A stretch of 64,000 nucleotides of DNA from Anisus vortex (GCA_949126835.1 OX421505.1:1483587-1547586); one strand, 5' to 3'; positions 10,293 through 21,060 are shown, numbered from the stretch's first letter. Notes: generated by a model from the sequence alone, not told the origin. Numbers and translations are program-made.

Positions 10293-11085
10293 CAAATATA
10301 GGTTGGCACTGAAATATTGTTATATTTTCAGTGTTTTCACAAATTTCGTATTTAAATTGAAATTCTGAATAGTCCAGGTGATCCTTGACATTTATTTCAA
10401 CACATCATGCATGTCTCACGAGTTCATTCCCATCTAACATAATTGAAACTTGACACGGTAAGTGCTTGACATCACAACAAAATCGAATGGTAGGTAAGTC
10501 TTTATCAATTTTAAAAGTGCAATCATTGGGATCTATTTCTTTTCTATTTATTTCCAATTTTGAAGTGACGGAATCTAAAAATAAAAATAATATTCATGTA
10601 TGTATGTCACGTAAATATTTTTTTTTACTAATAAACATATTTAATGTATAATAAAAGAACACAAAAAAAGAAGAAATAATTACTATATATAGCTGGTAGC
10701 AGTTGTGTGTTGCTAACAAGCTTCTCTGTTTTAAAACAAACGGATTGTAATCTCATTCTAGCTTTTGCAAGACTAAATATAATTTGATTGCTAAAATTAA
10801 AAGTAATGTTGAATTGCAGAGCGTCATGTTGTCTTTCGCAATTACAATTTGATGGAAAGGCCTTGTCCATACACTCGATCAGTTTAATGATGCAAAACTA
10901 GAAAAATGAAAGAAAGAAAAAATGAACTATTAGCCTGTCATTTACATTTTTTTAAAGTTGGAAAGTAAAACTATTAAATGTGTGTCCATACCTGTTTCAT
11001 TTGTCAGTGTTGTGTCGTTTTACGTCAAGAACTATCATGGTTTCATTATCAAGAGGTCTTTTGAACATGATGAAACTGTGTGTCT
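10293..11085 (-). pseudogene. Decayed copy of the receptor-like gene (exons 2-4)
   Basis: Three exons align with the intact minus-strand gene at 33241-42396. Exon 4 is 10574-10293 (282 bp, same length), exon 3 is 10897-10684 (214 bp, same length) and the intron between them is 109 bp against 110 bp. Only the 3' part of exon 2 survives (from 10992 up to about 11085). Exon 3 is open and keeps the cysteine pattern FCII...C...SNCNC. Exon 4 has an in-frame TGA after LVRHA, and exon 2 lacks one base near its donor, shifting the frame. No signal-peptide or membrane exon is found nearby. This is a dead tandem copy; the rest of exon 2 was lost next to inserted LINE sequence. Confidence 0.85.
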
Positions 11086-11099
11086 ATGTTAGCTAGTAA

Positions 11100-11370
11100 A
11101 TTAAATTGTTATTTTTTTTATTAATTTTTTTTTTGTTATTTTTTTTCTCATCTCTTAAAATTTGTATTATAAATTTAATTATCCCCCTTGAATTTTCTTT
11201 TAGGATAATTTGAATTAATTTATTATTATTTCTATTTTTATTATTAATATTTGTATTATTATTGTTCAATTTACTATTTACTAATGCTATAATTTTCTTA
11301 TGTTTTGTCGATGCCTTTATTGTACCTGTTTACTATGTGGCAAAATAAATATTATTGAATGTTCATTGTT
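11100..11370 (+). mobile_element. Possible LINE 3' UTR scrap
   Basis: T-rich DNA ending ctatgtggcaaaataaatattattgaat, the usual form of a CR1-like 3' end. It replaces the 5' part of exon 2 in this copy of the duplicated block. No coding sequence remains. Confidence 0.4.
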
Positions 11371-11650
11371 GCAATACAATACACACACACTTAATGTAGC
11401 CTATATATTATTTATACTAGCATGTATGTGCCCACACACTCCTTTTGAGATAGATATGGCCTATATATACTAGTTTTTTTACGCCCGTCAAAATGACGGA
11501 GAACGGAATGACTAAGCTTACTACTTGTTTTAATTTTATTTTTGTTTTATTATCTTTATTCTATCTTATTATCTTATCTTATCTTATACATTACAGACGC
11601 TCCTTCTATAAAGAAGATTATTGCGTCCTACGCTCATCCGTGGTCCGAGT

Positions 11651-13933
11651 CTAGTCTTGCATTTTTATTAATGTTTTAAATGATGTTAAGTTACTGGTTT
11701 TCCTGGTTTGTTCAGGCAACCCTTTCCATGCCCGAATGCCACTCGGGAAGAAAGAGTACTTATATGCATTTGTTCTCGCATAAGGGACAAGGAAAGTGTT
11801 TTTATCTTTATGTTTATCTGAGATTTGCAACAGGTTGTTATTGTGTTGTATTTCTAAATTAGAGTTTAATGCCTTATGTATTATTACTACTTTACTCTTT
11901 GCCCTTCTGTCTTCTAGTGTTTCTAGGTTTAATGATTTGACTAATGGTGTTACTCTTGTTAATTGGGAATATTCGCTAGTTATGAACCTTGCAGCTCTTT
12001 TTTGAATTTGTTCTAATTTTTTAATGTTTTCTTTAGTTGATGGGTCCCATACAGATGCTGCATATTCTAGTATAGGCCTAACTAATGTGAGATAGCATTT
12101 TAGTTTTATGTTCTTATTACATTTGTGAAAGTTTCTTTTTATGAATCCTAAAGTTTTGTTTGATTTTTTTATTACTTCATCAATATGAGGGTTCCAAGAT
12201 AACTTATCATTTATTATTGCTCCTAGATACTTAGCATTGTTAGTTTGAGTTAGTTCTTTACCATGAATGAAGTAGTTTGCTATTATTTGTTTCTTTTTCT
12301 TGGATACCCTTATTAGTTGGCATTTTTCTGGGTGAAAAGACATACTCCAGTTTGATTCCCATTTTTGTAGTTCATCTAGGTCTTTTTGTAGGAGTTCACT
12401 ATCTTTTCCTGTCTTTATTATTCTATAAATTATGCAATCATCGGCAAATAATCTTACTTTTGTTCCTGTGTTGATGCAATTTGGCAGATCATTAATATAA
12501 ATTAGAAATAGTAGGGGTCCTAGAACAGTTCCTTGTGGAACTCCTGAGTTTACAGTTATTGGTGATGACTTAGAGCCATTTATTATCACTGTTTGTTCTC
12601 TGCCTATAAGAAAGTCCTGAATCCACTGATGTAAGGGACCAGAGATGCAAAAATATTTAAGTTTTTTTAGTAGACTAGAATGATGAACTTTATCAAATGC
12701 TTTTGAAAAATCTAGTAATATAGCATCAATTTGGTTGTTATTGTCTAATCCCTTTGACAAGTCATCTATTAAGCCTATTAATTGAGTCTCACATGATCTA
12801 TTTTTCCTAAAGCCATGTTGGTGTGGGCACAGTGCATTAAGTTTGTCTAGATGATTTACTATACTACTATATATAATATGTTCAAGTAATTTACATGTTA
12901 TGCTGGTTAGAGAAACAGGTCTATAATTACCGGGGTCAGATTTATCTCCTTTTTTGAAAAGGGGGGTTACATTAGCTAATTTCCAATCTCTGGGCACTTT
13001 GCCCTGGTTTAGGGAGGCCTGAAAAAGTATTTTAAAGATTGGAGATATTTCATTGGTTAGTTCTTTAAGCAGTCTTGCTGGTATTTCATCTGGACCAGAA
13101 GCTTTGTTTGCTTTTAAGTTGGTTAGGAGTTGTTTAATGCCTTTTTCATCTACATTTATATGTCCTATCTCTTCTAGTTTGTTTAAATTTATGAAGATTT
13201 CTTTGTCACCTGGATTTGAAAAAGATGATGCAAAGTGTGTGTTAAGGATATTAGCTTTGGTTTCATTATCATTATAAGTTTCATTGTTTTGGCCTTTTAG
13301 TGGAGCTATGCCTGTAGTGTCCATTTTTCTTGATTTAATGTAGGACCATAAGTTTTTATTATAATCTTTAGAAATAACATTGTTTACATATTCATTTTGC
13401 AGCTGTCTGCTTAGTTTCTGAGTTAAATGTTTAATTTTTAGGTATTTTTTATGTAGTCTAATTGAATTAGTTGCCTTAAACTTTTTGAATAGATTTTCTT
13501 TTTGTTTACACAGTTTCTTTAGTTTAGTGTTAAACCAACATTTGTTAATTTTATTTGATGTTTGTTTTGTTGGCACAGAATCAGCCATTATTGCTTTTAA
13601 GTTGGTTTTTATGAATTGCCAAATATCTTCAACTGGACTATTTATATTGTATTTAGTAAGAAAATTGGTTTGGAATTTTATTGCTGCTTGATGTAGTTCT
13701 GTTGTGTTACATTTATTCCAGAGGTAAATTGTTCTTTTAGGTTTCTTGTTTATTTGGGTTTTTATTTTGTTATTTACTCTGACAATATCATGATCTGAGA
13801 GTCCAGGAATTATTTCATAATCTACTACTAGTCCTGGTCTGTTAGTTAAGAATAAATCTAGTATATTATGGTTTCTTGTTGGTTTTTTATTAATTTGATT
13901 TAAGTTTAGATTTTGGATGGTATTGATAAACAT
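11651..13933 (-). CDS. CR1-type LINE reverse transcriptase, 760 aa
   Basis: Residues 1-50 are the end of the apurinic-type endonuclease (SDHD at about 46). RT motifs follow in order: ASGPDEIPARLLK (about 279), NYRPVSLTS (336), QHGFRKNRSCETQL (372), DFSKAFDKVHH (408), SGVPQGTVLGPLLF (463), FADD (496-499) and the thumb and C-terminal region ending KMQD. RT copies the element RNA at a nicked chromosomal target. The reading frame is open throughout. It continues the frame of the upstream ORF after a shift of one base at about 13940-13950, so the first ATG used here is not a natural start; in an active copy this would be the C-terminal part of one long ORF2. Confidence 0.93.
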   Translation of the reverse strand: MFINTIQNLNLNQINKKPTRNHNILDLFLTNRPGLVVDYEIIPGLSDHDIVRVNNKIKTQINKKPKRTIYLWNKCNTTELHQAAIKFQTNFLTKYNINSPVEDIWQFIKTNLKAIMADSVPTKQTSNKINKCWFNTKLKKLCKQKENLFKKFKATNSIRLHKKYLKIKHLTQKLSRQLQNEYVNNVISKDYNKNLWSYIKSRKMDTTGIAPLKGQNNETYNDNETKANILNTHFASSFSNPGDKEIFINLNKLEEIGHINVDEKGIKQLLTNLKANKASGPDEIPARLLKELTNEISPIFKILFQASLNQGKVPRDWKLANVTPLFKKGDKSDPGNYRPVSLTSITCKLLEHIIYSSIVNHLDKLNALCPHQHGFRKNRSCETQLIGLIDDLSKGLDNNNQIDAILLDFSKAFDKVHHSSLLKKLKYFCISGPLHQWIQDFLIGREQTVIINGSKSSPITVNSGVPQGTVLGPLLFLIYINDLPNCINTGTKVRLFADDCIIYRIIKTGKDSELLQKDLDELQKWESNWSMSFHPEKCQLIRVSKKKKQIIANYFIHGKELTQTNNAKYLGAIINDKLSWNPHIDEVIKKSNKTLGFIKRNFHKCNKNIKLKCYLTLVRPILEYAASVWDPSTKENIKKLEQIQKRAARFITSEYSQLTRVTPLVKSLNLETLEDRRAKSKVVIIHKALNSNLEIQHNNNLLQISDKHKDKNTFLVPYARTNAYKYSFFPSGIRAWKGLPEQTRKTSNLTSFKTLIKMQD

Positions 13934-13947
13934 TTCATTTCTTTCTT

Positions 13948-15042
13948 TTATGTTTTGGTGTTTTCTATAGAGTAGCTATTCCAATTTATATCAGGGAGGT
14001 TGAAGTCTCCCATTATCCAAATTATAGCATTTTTATATTTAGCTTCAATACTTGTCATCTGATTACATAGATCAGTCATGTACTCTGATGTTGAGTTTGG
14101 TGGTCTATAAACACTGCCTACAATTAGTGGTTTAGAATTAGGTCTACTTATTTTACAAAAGACTGACTCTATGTTATTTTTAGATTCTATTTTAATTTCT
14201 TCAGCTATTAGAGTAGATTTTATGGCTAGTAAGACTCCTCCATGCCTGTCTGACCTATCTTTCCTAAAAATTTCATAATTATTATTGAATATCTCTGTGT
14301 TGTAAATATCTGGGCTAAGCCATGTTTCGGAACCTGCAATTATGTCTGGTTCTTCTTTATTTATTAGGATTTCCAAATCAGCAGTTTTATTTTTAATGCT
14401 TTGGAAGTTTATTGTTAGTGATTTAAGGTTATGCTGATTAGGGGTTTTATGGTATTTAGTGTTGAAGAGTGTCTTTTTAATTATTTTAATTGGTGTTGAT
14501 CTAGCTAAGGGTTTATTTAGGTCTAAGTTATTAACTTCTGGGCTTGTCAAGGCACTGTAGGGGTTAGTGGTGTCCAGGTCATGAGAATTAAACAGACCTG
14601 AACTAAATTGTGGCAACCCACACTGTACACAGTGCCAAGAGGCATCTTTATTTTCTAGCGCTATATAAACTGGGGTGTTCATATGTAAGCATGAAGCATG
14701 GTACCATTCATCACAGGTGTCACATTGAATGGCTCGTTGTTTTGCTGTGCATGACTTACTGCAAATATTACACCTATCTCTAACTGTCTTGACTGGGCCT
14801 GGGTTAGATTCAACATCACCAGCTAAGAGCAACAACAGTATAAGGTGCTTTTGTCTATACCTGCAAATTTTATGTTTAAAATGGTTTAGGGTGATTTTTT
14901 TAAGGGTGATATAAATAATTGTGTTGTCAATATCTTTAATGTTGTGATGGTTAATTACTATCTGTTTATGGACATTTTCATATTTTGGTAGTTTTAGTGC
15001 CCTTACCAGAAATAGGGCTAGGATTAGAACTAAGAGTTTCAT
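13948..15042 (-). CDS. LINE ORF2 N-terminal part: signal-like sequence, 2A peptide, PHD finger, endonuclease
   Basis: The 364-aa ORF begins with a hydrophobic segment (MKLLVLILALFLVRAL) that looks like a signal peptide. Residues about 68-83 form a 2A ribosome-skipping sequence, LLLLLAGDVESNPGP, with the skip between G82 and P83. A PHD-type zinc finger occupies about 92-141 (CNIC...CDTC..WYH..C...WHCVQC). The AP-type endonuclease starts near 205, with NFQSIKNK, SETWL, DRHGGVLLAI, GSVYRPP and MGDFNLP. 2A sequences at the N terminus of non-LTR ORF2 proteins are known from several invertebrates. The ORF stops at 13948 by a one-base frameshift relative to the RT part. Confidence 0.92.
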   Translation of the reverse strand: MKLLVLILALFLVRALKLPKYENVHKQIVINHHNIKDIDNTIIYITLKKITLNHFKHKICRYRQKHLILLLLLAGDVESNPGPVKTVRDRCNICSKSCTAKQRAIQCDTCDEWYHASCLHMNTPVYIALENKDASWHCVQCGLPQFSSGLFNSHDLDTTNPYSALTSPEVNNLDLNKPLARSTPIKIIKKTLFNTKYHKTPNQHNLKSLTINFQSIKNKTADLEILINKEEPDIIAGSETWLSPDIYNTEIFNNNYEIFRKDRSDRHGGVLLAIKSTLIAEEIKIESKNNIESVFCKISRPNSKPLIVGSVYRPPNSTSEYMTDLCNQMTSIEAKYKNAIIWIMGDFNLPDINWNSYSIENTKT

Positions 15043-15150
15043 TTTTTTTTTATTAAGGGTTAGGCTACCTAATAGTTTTACTATATTATTACTATATATA
15101 TATTACTATAATATTATTTAATAGTCTATATGTTTTTATTTGTCTAAGTT

Positions 15151-15540
15151 TCTTATTGTATATCTCTGCCATTCCTCCATTTTATATCAATGCTAAAAGT
15201 TTGTTCGCAAAAGTATTATTACTAGTAAATTAAATTTTACTCGAGCTATAGATGATCATGAAAATAGAAATGTCCTTAATTTTGATTTGGTCATCCTTGA
15301 AGTGCTGATGAATTAGAGTAAAAATATATTTTTAAACTATCAGACGACAATTTACTTGAAATCGTCCATCGTTTACCTAGATTAGGCTAATCAGTTGCAG
15401 TTTATTTTTACGACCAAAAGCGAATTACCGCGAAATATAATAATTTTTTTATAAATCAAGCATTATACTATTCGATTGCTACGACGAACTTGTTCCTAGC
15501 AGCACAGAAATAATGAATACTTCGCCTGTGACGCCGGTGA
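15151..15540. repeat. Right end of duplicated block (copy A), then spacer
   Basis: 15151-15290 is collinear with 38205-38260 plus 38596-38690 (ctattagatgatcatg-type and gtcagtaattttgattt words). Beyond about 15300 the match is lost and no gene is seen. Confidence 0.6.
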
Positions 15541-16640
15541 TAGTGACGTCACGCTTTAACCGTCGTTTATTTTTAGGCACATGGTTTGTTCAGACCGTGG
15601 AAGCCGAAAATATCGATATATTTTGTTTTTTGGTGACGTTCATGTGAAAAATACTCAATGCAAGCAAAATAAGGGTAATTTGTGCTTATTTACAGCTAAT
15701 ATTTATAATTATTGCACCTTATTCATTTTTTAGCACACACGATCTTCATCTAAGCCTAAATCCAAAAATAGCATTGAGTTTTAGCTAAAATAAGGAGCAT
15801 GATGGCTACTGAAGGTACAAAGGACTCACTGAAATCGAAAGTGGACATTTTAATTTTGTACAGATGCCGGAAGTTGAATTTAATGAAAATTAAAGCTATA
15901 AATAACTATAATTTAGCATTTTAATTATTTATAATAATTAATATAACCTAAACAATCATAGATCCTATAGTATAGTATTAACGATATTGATACTCTAGGT
16001 CTAGTCTAGTCCAGTCTTAGGCAACTACCAAGGCTCAATGACTCTATCTTTAAGTTATACTAGCAATACAGGCTGATACTAATCATTTATATAAATATAA
16101 TATATAATAGTTAGTCTGTAGTCTATTGAATTCTCTATTCATCATAGTTATAGTTATTCACAGTTATTGGCTACTTAGACCTACTTATAACTTATAATTT
16201 AATAATAATATAAACCTTTTTGCATAATTTGCATTGCCCCACACCCCCTAGCATAGGCTGTAGCCTAGTTACACCATAGTAAGCTCAGTCAGAACAGTTC
16301 AAAAGACAAACACATATTTTTTCCTATATATATAGGCCTAATTAACAGGTAATTAAAGAGTTAAGACTTAAGATATAATATAGTATAGTAATTTTATATA
16401 TATTGTATGATATATTCTATTTAAAAAAATTATATAAGCAACAACAACTTGTCATATTATTAATTAAAATGTATTTAATATATTGTTATATATTAACATT
16501 ATTTTACTTATTAAAATGCAAAGAATATGTAAAAATAGTTTAGTAATCCTACAATTACAATAAAAGAAATGTAGCCTAAATATAGTCTAAGTAATATATA
16601 TATAGTCTGTGTATTTAATCAATTAATTAATTTTTTTACT
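15541..16640 (+). other. Possible promoter and first-intron region of a decayed gene
   Basis: A TGACGTCA palindrome (CRE-type) lies at 15543-15550. A short frame starts at ATG 15801 (MATEGTKDSLKSKVD), and the remainder to 16640 is AT-rich with no coding sequence. Whether this belongs to the exons at 16650-17583 is a guess. Confidence 0.3.
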
Positions 16641-16649
16641 TGTGTATTT

Positions 16650-17583
16650 TTAAAAGGATGGCATCTATAACAAAAAAGGACTTTGAAAATTTTTTTGCGA
16701 CTTTTGCAGATGATGCAACCACATGTACTTTGAGAAAGGGCTTTGCTCTGTACCTAATGAAAAAAAATTCTAACAATGTGAACTTATCTGCCTCTGAGCT
16801 TGATTTACGTTTTCAAAGTTCTGACAGTAACTACATTTGAAATAAAAAGGCAGTAAGCATAAACCTGAGAAACCTGATCACCAAATTTTCTATTTATAAG
16901 AAGAGGTTAGTTGCATAATATCTTTTTAAAGAATTTCCATGTCTGTTTAGAATTTTTTTTTAATTCATTATATTCTTTGGATAATTTTGTTTTGTATCAA
17001 TTTTGGATAAAGTGTATCAATTTTATTCTTATTAAAGGTTGAACAAAAACTGGCAACATATTCAGCACCTGCTCAGGGAGCCTGCTATTGTACCACAAAA
17101 AAGAAAAAGACCATCAACGGCAGTTGACAGTTTGCCAGGGACATCACAACAGGATAAGGAGCTCTCACCCCCTCGTGCAAAAACTGTATGATTTGATTGT
17201 GACAAGTGCTTGTCAACTAGAGAAGAATGGAGTTCCAAGTGCCGAACCTTGGAGTGTAAGTTAAAGTAAAAGATGGTAATGATTCAAACTATAGCAAAGG
17301 TTTATAAGGTAAAGTATGTTAACAAACAAAAAAAAAAAGATTGTTTCAAAGGATTGCTAAGCTTAAAAATGAGAATGATAATCTAAAGTGTGAGGTCAGT
17401 GATTTAAAGAAAAGCATGTCAAATCAAGAAGCTACTAAGGCAAATAAAAAGACAAGTGTGAATTCAAAAATATCTAAACTAACCTGTCAGGTTCAGAAAT
17501 TAAAAGAACAACTCCTGAATAGAAATAAAGAAATAAAAGAGGCTCAGGCTGAGTTTGACAGGCTAAAGATATTATTTATGTAA
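16650..17583 (+). pseudogene. Unrecognised three-exon gene with coiled coil, broken by stops
   Basis: Exon at about 16657-16905 starts MASITKKDFENFFATF, contains one in-frame TGA after SSDSNYI, then continues in the same frame (NKKAVSINLRNLITKFSIYK) to a GTTAGT donor. The next exon, about 17038-17256, follows an AG acceptor in phase and encodes KNWQHIQHLLREP, a basic KRKRP stretch, and FDCDKCLSTREEWSSKC with a second TGA just before FDCD. The last exon, about 17340-17583, encodes a heptad-rich coiled coil (LKNENDNLKCEVSDLKK onwards) and ends in TAA. Both stops lie in frames that stay open on each side, so they look like point mutations. I do not recognise the family; it could be a host gene or an accessory ORF of an unknown element. 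Confidence 0.5.
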
Positions 17584-17840
17584 CAGGGTGGGGGCGAGTG
17601 GGGCGCAGGGTAGGTTATTAATTAATTATTGGTTATAATAGTCGGGGGCTCTAAGGGTAACAGGATGGTAGATAACGGGACAGCAATAGTTTATTTAAAT
17701 TAAATTAAATTAAACCAGGGCAAGAGGGGACTTATCAAGGATGGACGGGGCTATATTCTGTCAGGGCATGGGCAAAGGGACAAGGCAACAACCTTAGGCC
17801 AGTTCAACAGGATAGGACAGGGGCAGTGGATCTCCGTGAC
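17584..17840. other. G-rich spacer before the tandem arrays
   Basis: Relatively G-rich on the plus strand (ggggcgagtggggcgcaggg and similar). No ORF and no known repeat. It runs directly into the 56-bp array. Confidence 0.4.
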
Positions 17841-18624
17841 ATCCCTGTGGGTACGGGGAGGCTATACCAGCCTAAACAGACCAACAACAACACTACATCC
17901 CTGTGGGTACGGGGAGGCTATACCAGCCTAAACAGACCAACAACAACACTACAGCCCTGTGGGTACGGGGAGGCTATACCAGCCTAAACAGACCAACAAC
18001 AACACTACATCCCTGTGGGTACGGGGAGGCTATACCAGCCTAAACAGACCAACAACAACACTACATCCCTGTGGGTACGGGGAGGCTATACCAGCCTAAA
18101 CAGACCAACAACAACACTACATCCCTGTGGGTACGGGGAGGCTATACCAGCCTAAACAGACCAACAACAACACTACATCCCTGTGGGTACGGGGAGGCTA
18201 TACCAGCCTAAACAGACCAACAACAACACTACATCCCTGTGGGTACGGGGAGGCTATACCAGCCTAAACAGACCAACAACAACACTACATTCCTGTGGGT
18301 ACGGGGAGGCTATACCAGCCTAAACAGACCAACAACAACACTACATCCCTGTGGGTACGGGGAGGCTATACCAGCCTAAACAGACCAACAACAACACTAC
18401 ATCCCTGTGGGTACGGGGAGGCTATACCAGCCTAAACAGACCAACAACAACACTACATCCCTGTGGGTACGGGGAGGCTATACCAGCCTAAACAGACCAA
18501 CAACAACACTACATCCCTGTGGGTACGGGGAGGCTATACCAGCCTAAACAGACCAACAACAACACTACATCCCTGTGGGTACGGGGAGGCTATACCAGCC
18601 TAAACAGACCAACAACAACACTAA
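17841..18624. repeat. 56-bp tandem array, 14 nearly identical units
   Basis: Unit starts atccctgtgggtacgggg and ends with accaacaacaacactac. Unit starts at 17841, 17897 and every 56 bp to 18569. Only isolated variants are visible (acagccc, acattcc). Each unit carries a short inverted repeat AGGCT-ATACC-AGCCT. There are no unique spacers between units. Confidence 0.95.
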
Positions 18625-18929
18625 ACTAAAAATAAAGAAATAAATCGCTATTCTGGTAACTAAAATTATACTGTTTATTTTCAACATGAAAAAATCCCTT
18701 TAAGGGAAATCAATTATAAATAGAAATCAAACGTTTACAACCCCATATAACAAAATTATTACAACCCTCTATAAAAAACCCAAAGATAGACAGGTCGATT
18801 AGGACCTATGCAATAGAAATAAAGAAAAGGTTAAATTGAAACATTTATAGACATGGTAAAACACGAAAATCAATACATATATATTTGAGAGACATGGCCC
18901 TCTAATATTAGAAGGTACGTTTGCACTTA

Positions 18930-19122
18930 GAAATAAGACAATAAAACAACATGGTAATAATAGGAATATAAGTGAATTAATATGTACACCTATTTAATAA
19001 GACATTAAAACAACATGGTAATAATAGGAATATAAGTGAATTAATATGTACATTTTTAATAAGTCATTAAAACAACTTGGTAATAATAGGAATGTAAGTG
19101 AATTAATATGTTCATATTTTAG
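18930..19122. repeat. 62-64 bp tandem repeat, 3 units
   Basis: Three copies of aagacattaaaacaacatgg followed by taataataggaatataagtg and a variable AT-rich end. Confidence 0.85.
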
Positions 19123-19309
19123 AAGCACTTTACCATTAGGTAGTCAATTCTTAGACAGTAAATCAAAGCAGGATTAGCCTTTGGCAGCTCCTCTCCCGAC
19201 AATGAAGTTTATGGGAAGGGCATAACTAATATATACATAAACTACTACTATCATCACTACCTCCTCAATTGACTAAACCTGCTATCAACAATCTCTAAGC
19301 CCATAGTAA

Positions 19310-20020
19310 TCTACCTGCTCGCCAAAAAAGGCTAACAGCCAGAATAATAAATTCCTTATACCCTCTTTAATTTCTAGCTGAATAGAAATCTTTAACCCGC
19401 CAACCGGCTTGCCAATTAAGGCTTGTTACCAGAAGGAGAACATAACACGAACACCACCTTGTACCTATATTTCTAATTGAATAGAAATCCTTAACATGTC
19501 AACCGGCTTGTCGCCAGAATAACAACATAATAATCTATCATTTCTAACTGAATAGAAAACTTTAACATGTCAACCGGCTTGTCGCCAGAGGAACAACATG
19601 ATAATCTACCATTTCTAACTGAATAGAAATCTTTAACATGTCAACTGGCTTGTCGCCAGAGGAACAACATGATAATCTACCATTTCTAACTGAATAGAAA
19701 TCTTTAACATGTCAACTGGCTTACCAATTAAGGCTACTAGCCAGAAGCATAAATCCATAATACCACCTTTGATTCCTAAGTGAATAGGAATCTTTCACCT
19801 ATCAACCGGCTTGTCAATTAAGACTAGTTGCCAGAAGAACCATATCCTAATAATCTTAATGCTGTCTTTAATTCCTAACTAAATAGAAATCCTACCATTG
19901 CCAACCAGCTAACCAATGAAGGCTAATTGCCCGAAGAACAATATTATAGAAATGGTAGACATATCATACATATATCCAATATTATCTAGCTGGCCAGTGA
20001 AGGCTTTGAGCCAACAATTT
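19310..20020. repeat. Degenerate 70-100 bp tandem repeat with hairpins, about 9 units
   Basis: Units share aactgaatagaaatctttaa then caaccggcttg...ccagaag. Three central units are 71 bp and nearly identical; the outer ones are longer and diverged. CTGGC...GCCAG inverted arms recur with loops of differing length. Confidence 0.8.
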
Positions 20021-20950
20021 AAACCCTATATTTATTTCATTGCAGCCACTAGGCTACATTACATCAAAATGTGGAATACATCAAATACTAAGAAATATAT
20101 ACATTTACATAGAAAATCCCAACATGGCGCGGAAATGTCTAATCCTAATTAGACACTTAAATCCATTAAAATCTTAGCAATCATCGGCAATAATGGTTCA
20201 ATATGCACAAAATAAACAACTGAGACATTGTATTAAACAAAATAAACATTTTCAAGAGTACGGTAATAAAAATTCAACTTACAATAGGTTCGAACAATTC
20301 CCACAATCTTTGTCAAATCGCCACACAATAGCCACTGGCCACTTTACAACAAAGGCATCACCGGATATGTTTAATTACTCTCTTATTTATACTAATTGGC
20401 CGGACGTCCCTGACCGCTAACCAGAAATTCCTTTTTTAACCACCCTAACATTACATTATTTCCGGTCAATCTGTGCTAAATATTATTCTAAATCTCCTAT
20501 TGCTAAATATCTACAAACTTACCCTATGTATAACCCTATCCTATACTATAATACGAGTTAAAATTGTATGTATATATATATATATATATCTGGAAATTTT
20601 CTTCAAAAGCGCTCTAACGATTATCTTCATGTTTTAATGCACTACTTGTTTCACCTAAAAAAAAATCTACAGCTTTTCGGCCCCACAAATAAAAATCGGA
20701 AATGGACGTTAAACAAAAATACACATTAGATTTATCGTAGATATTGATTTTGGCCGTGAAAACATGCCATTGCTCGACCCACATGTAGTGCGGCTTTCAA
20801 GAGCGGTGTTTTGTTGCGTCGCAGTTATGACGTTTCGGGAATACCCGTAGGCTTACTACAGCAGAAAGAAGTTTAATTTATTGTTTAAACTACTGTTGCG
20901 CACCGATGATAGAAATAATTTAAAGCAAGACCAAGTGTAATGTATGTAAT
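20021..20950. other. Spacer with no supported gene
   Basis: Two short open frames (from about 19916 and 20193) overlap the repeats and lack any recognisable feature. A TA microsatellite lies at 20571-20589. I see nothing else. Confidence 0.45.
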
Positions 20951-20951
20951 G

Positions 20952-21060
20952 CAGGGGTGTCCAAACTACAGCCAGTGGGTAACGCGCGGGCGAACAAATG
21001 ATAGTATGCGGCCCTCGCGGCTTTTTTAGATTAGAACGTCTTCAATATATTTTAGATTAA
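20952..21060 (+). mobile_element. hAT-type transposon end fragment
   Basis: Begins CAGGGGTGTCCAAACTAC, a typical hAT terminus, followed by the usual cgcgggc and gcggccc stretches. No matching inverted terminus is visible downstream, so this is a one-ended remnant. Confidence 0.55.

Larger units (their letters stand above)
11575..15150 (-). mobile_element. CR1-type LINE, near full length
   Basis: Boundaries come from the paralogous block at 38130-38260, which lacks the insertion: homology stops near cttatt at about 11574 and resumes near cttattgtatatctc at about 15150. The element has a leader of about 100 bp, a coding region (15042-11651) with a signal-like N terminus, 2A peptide, PHD finger, endonuclease and reverse transcriptase, then a short 3' UTR with an AAGAT-type simple tail. 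A single-base shift splits the endonuclease. Fragments of the same family recur at 343-985, 1003-1078, 52078-52275, 53812-53950, 56160-56472 and 57540-57615. Confidence 0.9.

Noticed and set aside
17841..18624. CRISPR-like array of direct repeats
   Set aside because: Units are contiguous with no unique spacers, the host is eukaryotic, and no cas genes exist. It is a tandem satellite.
19916..20420. Two small plus-strand ORFs (78 and 75 codons)
   Set aside because: They overlap degenerate repeats, have no domain, paralogue or exon signal.
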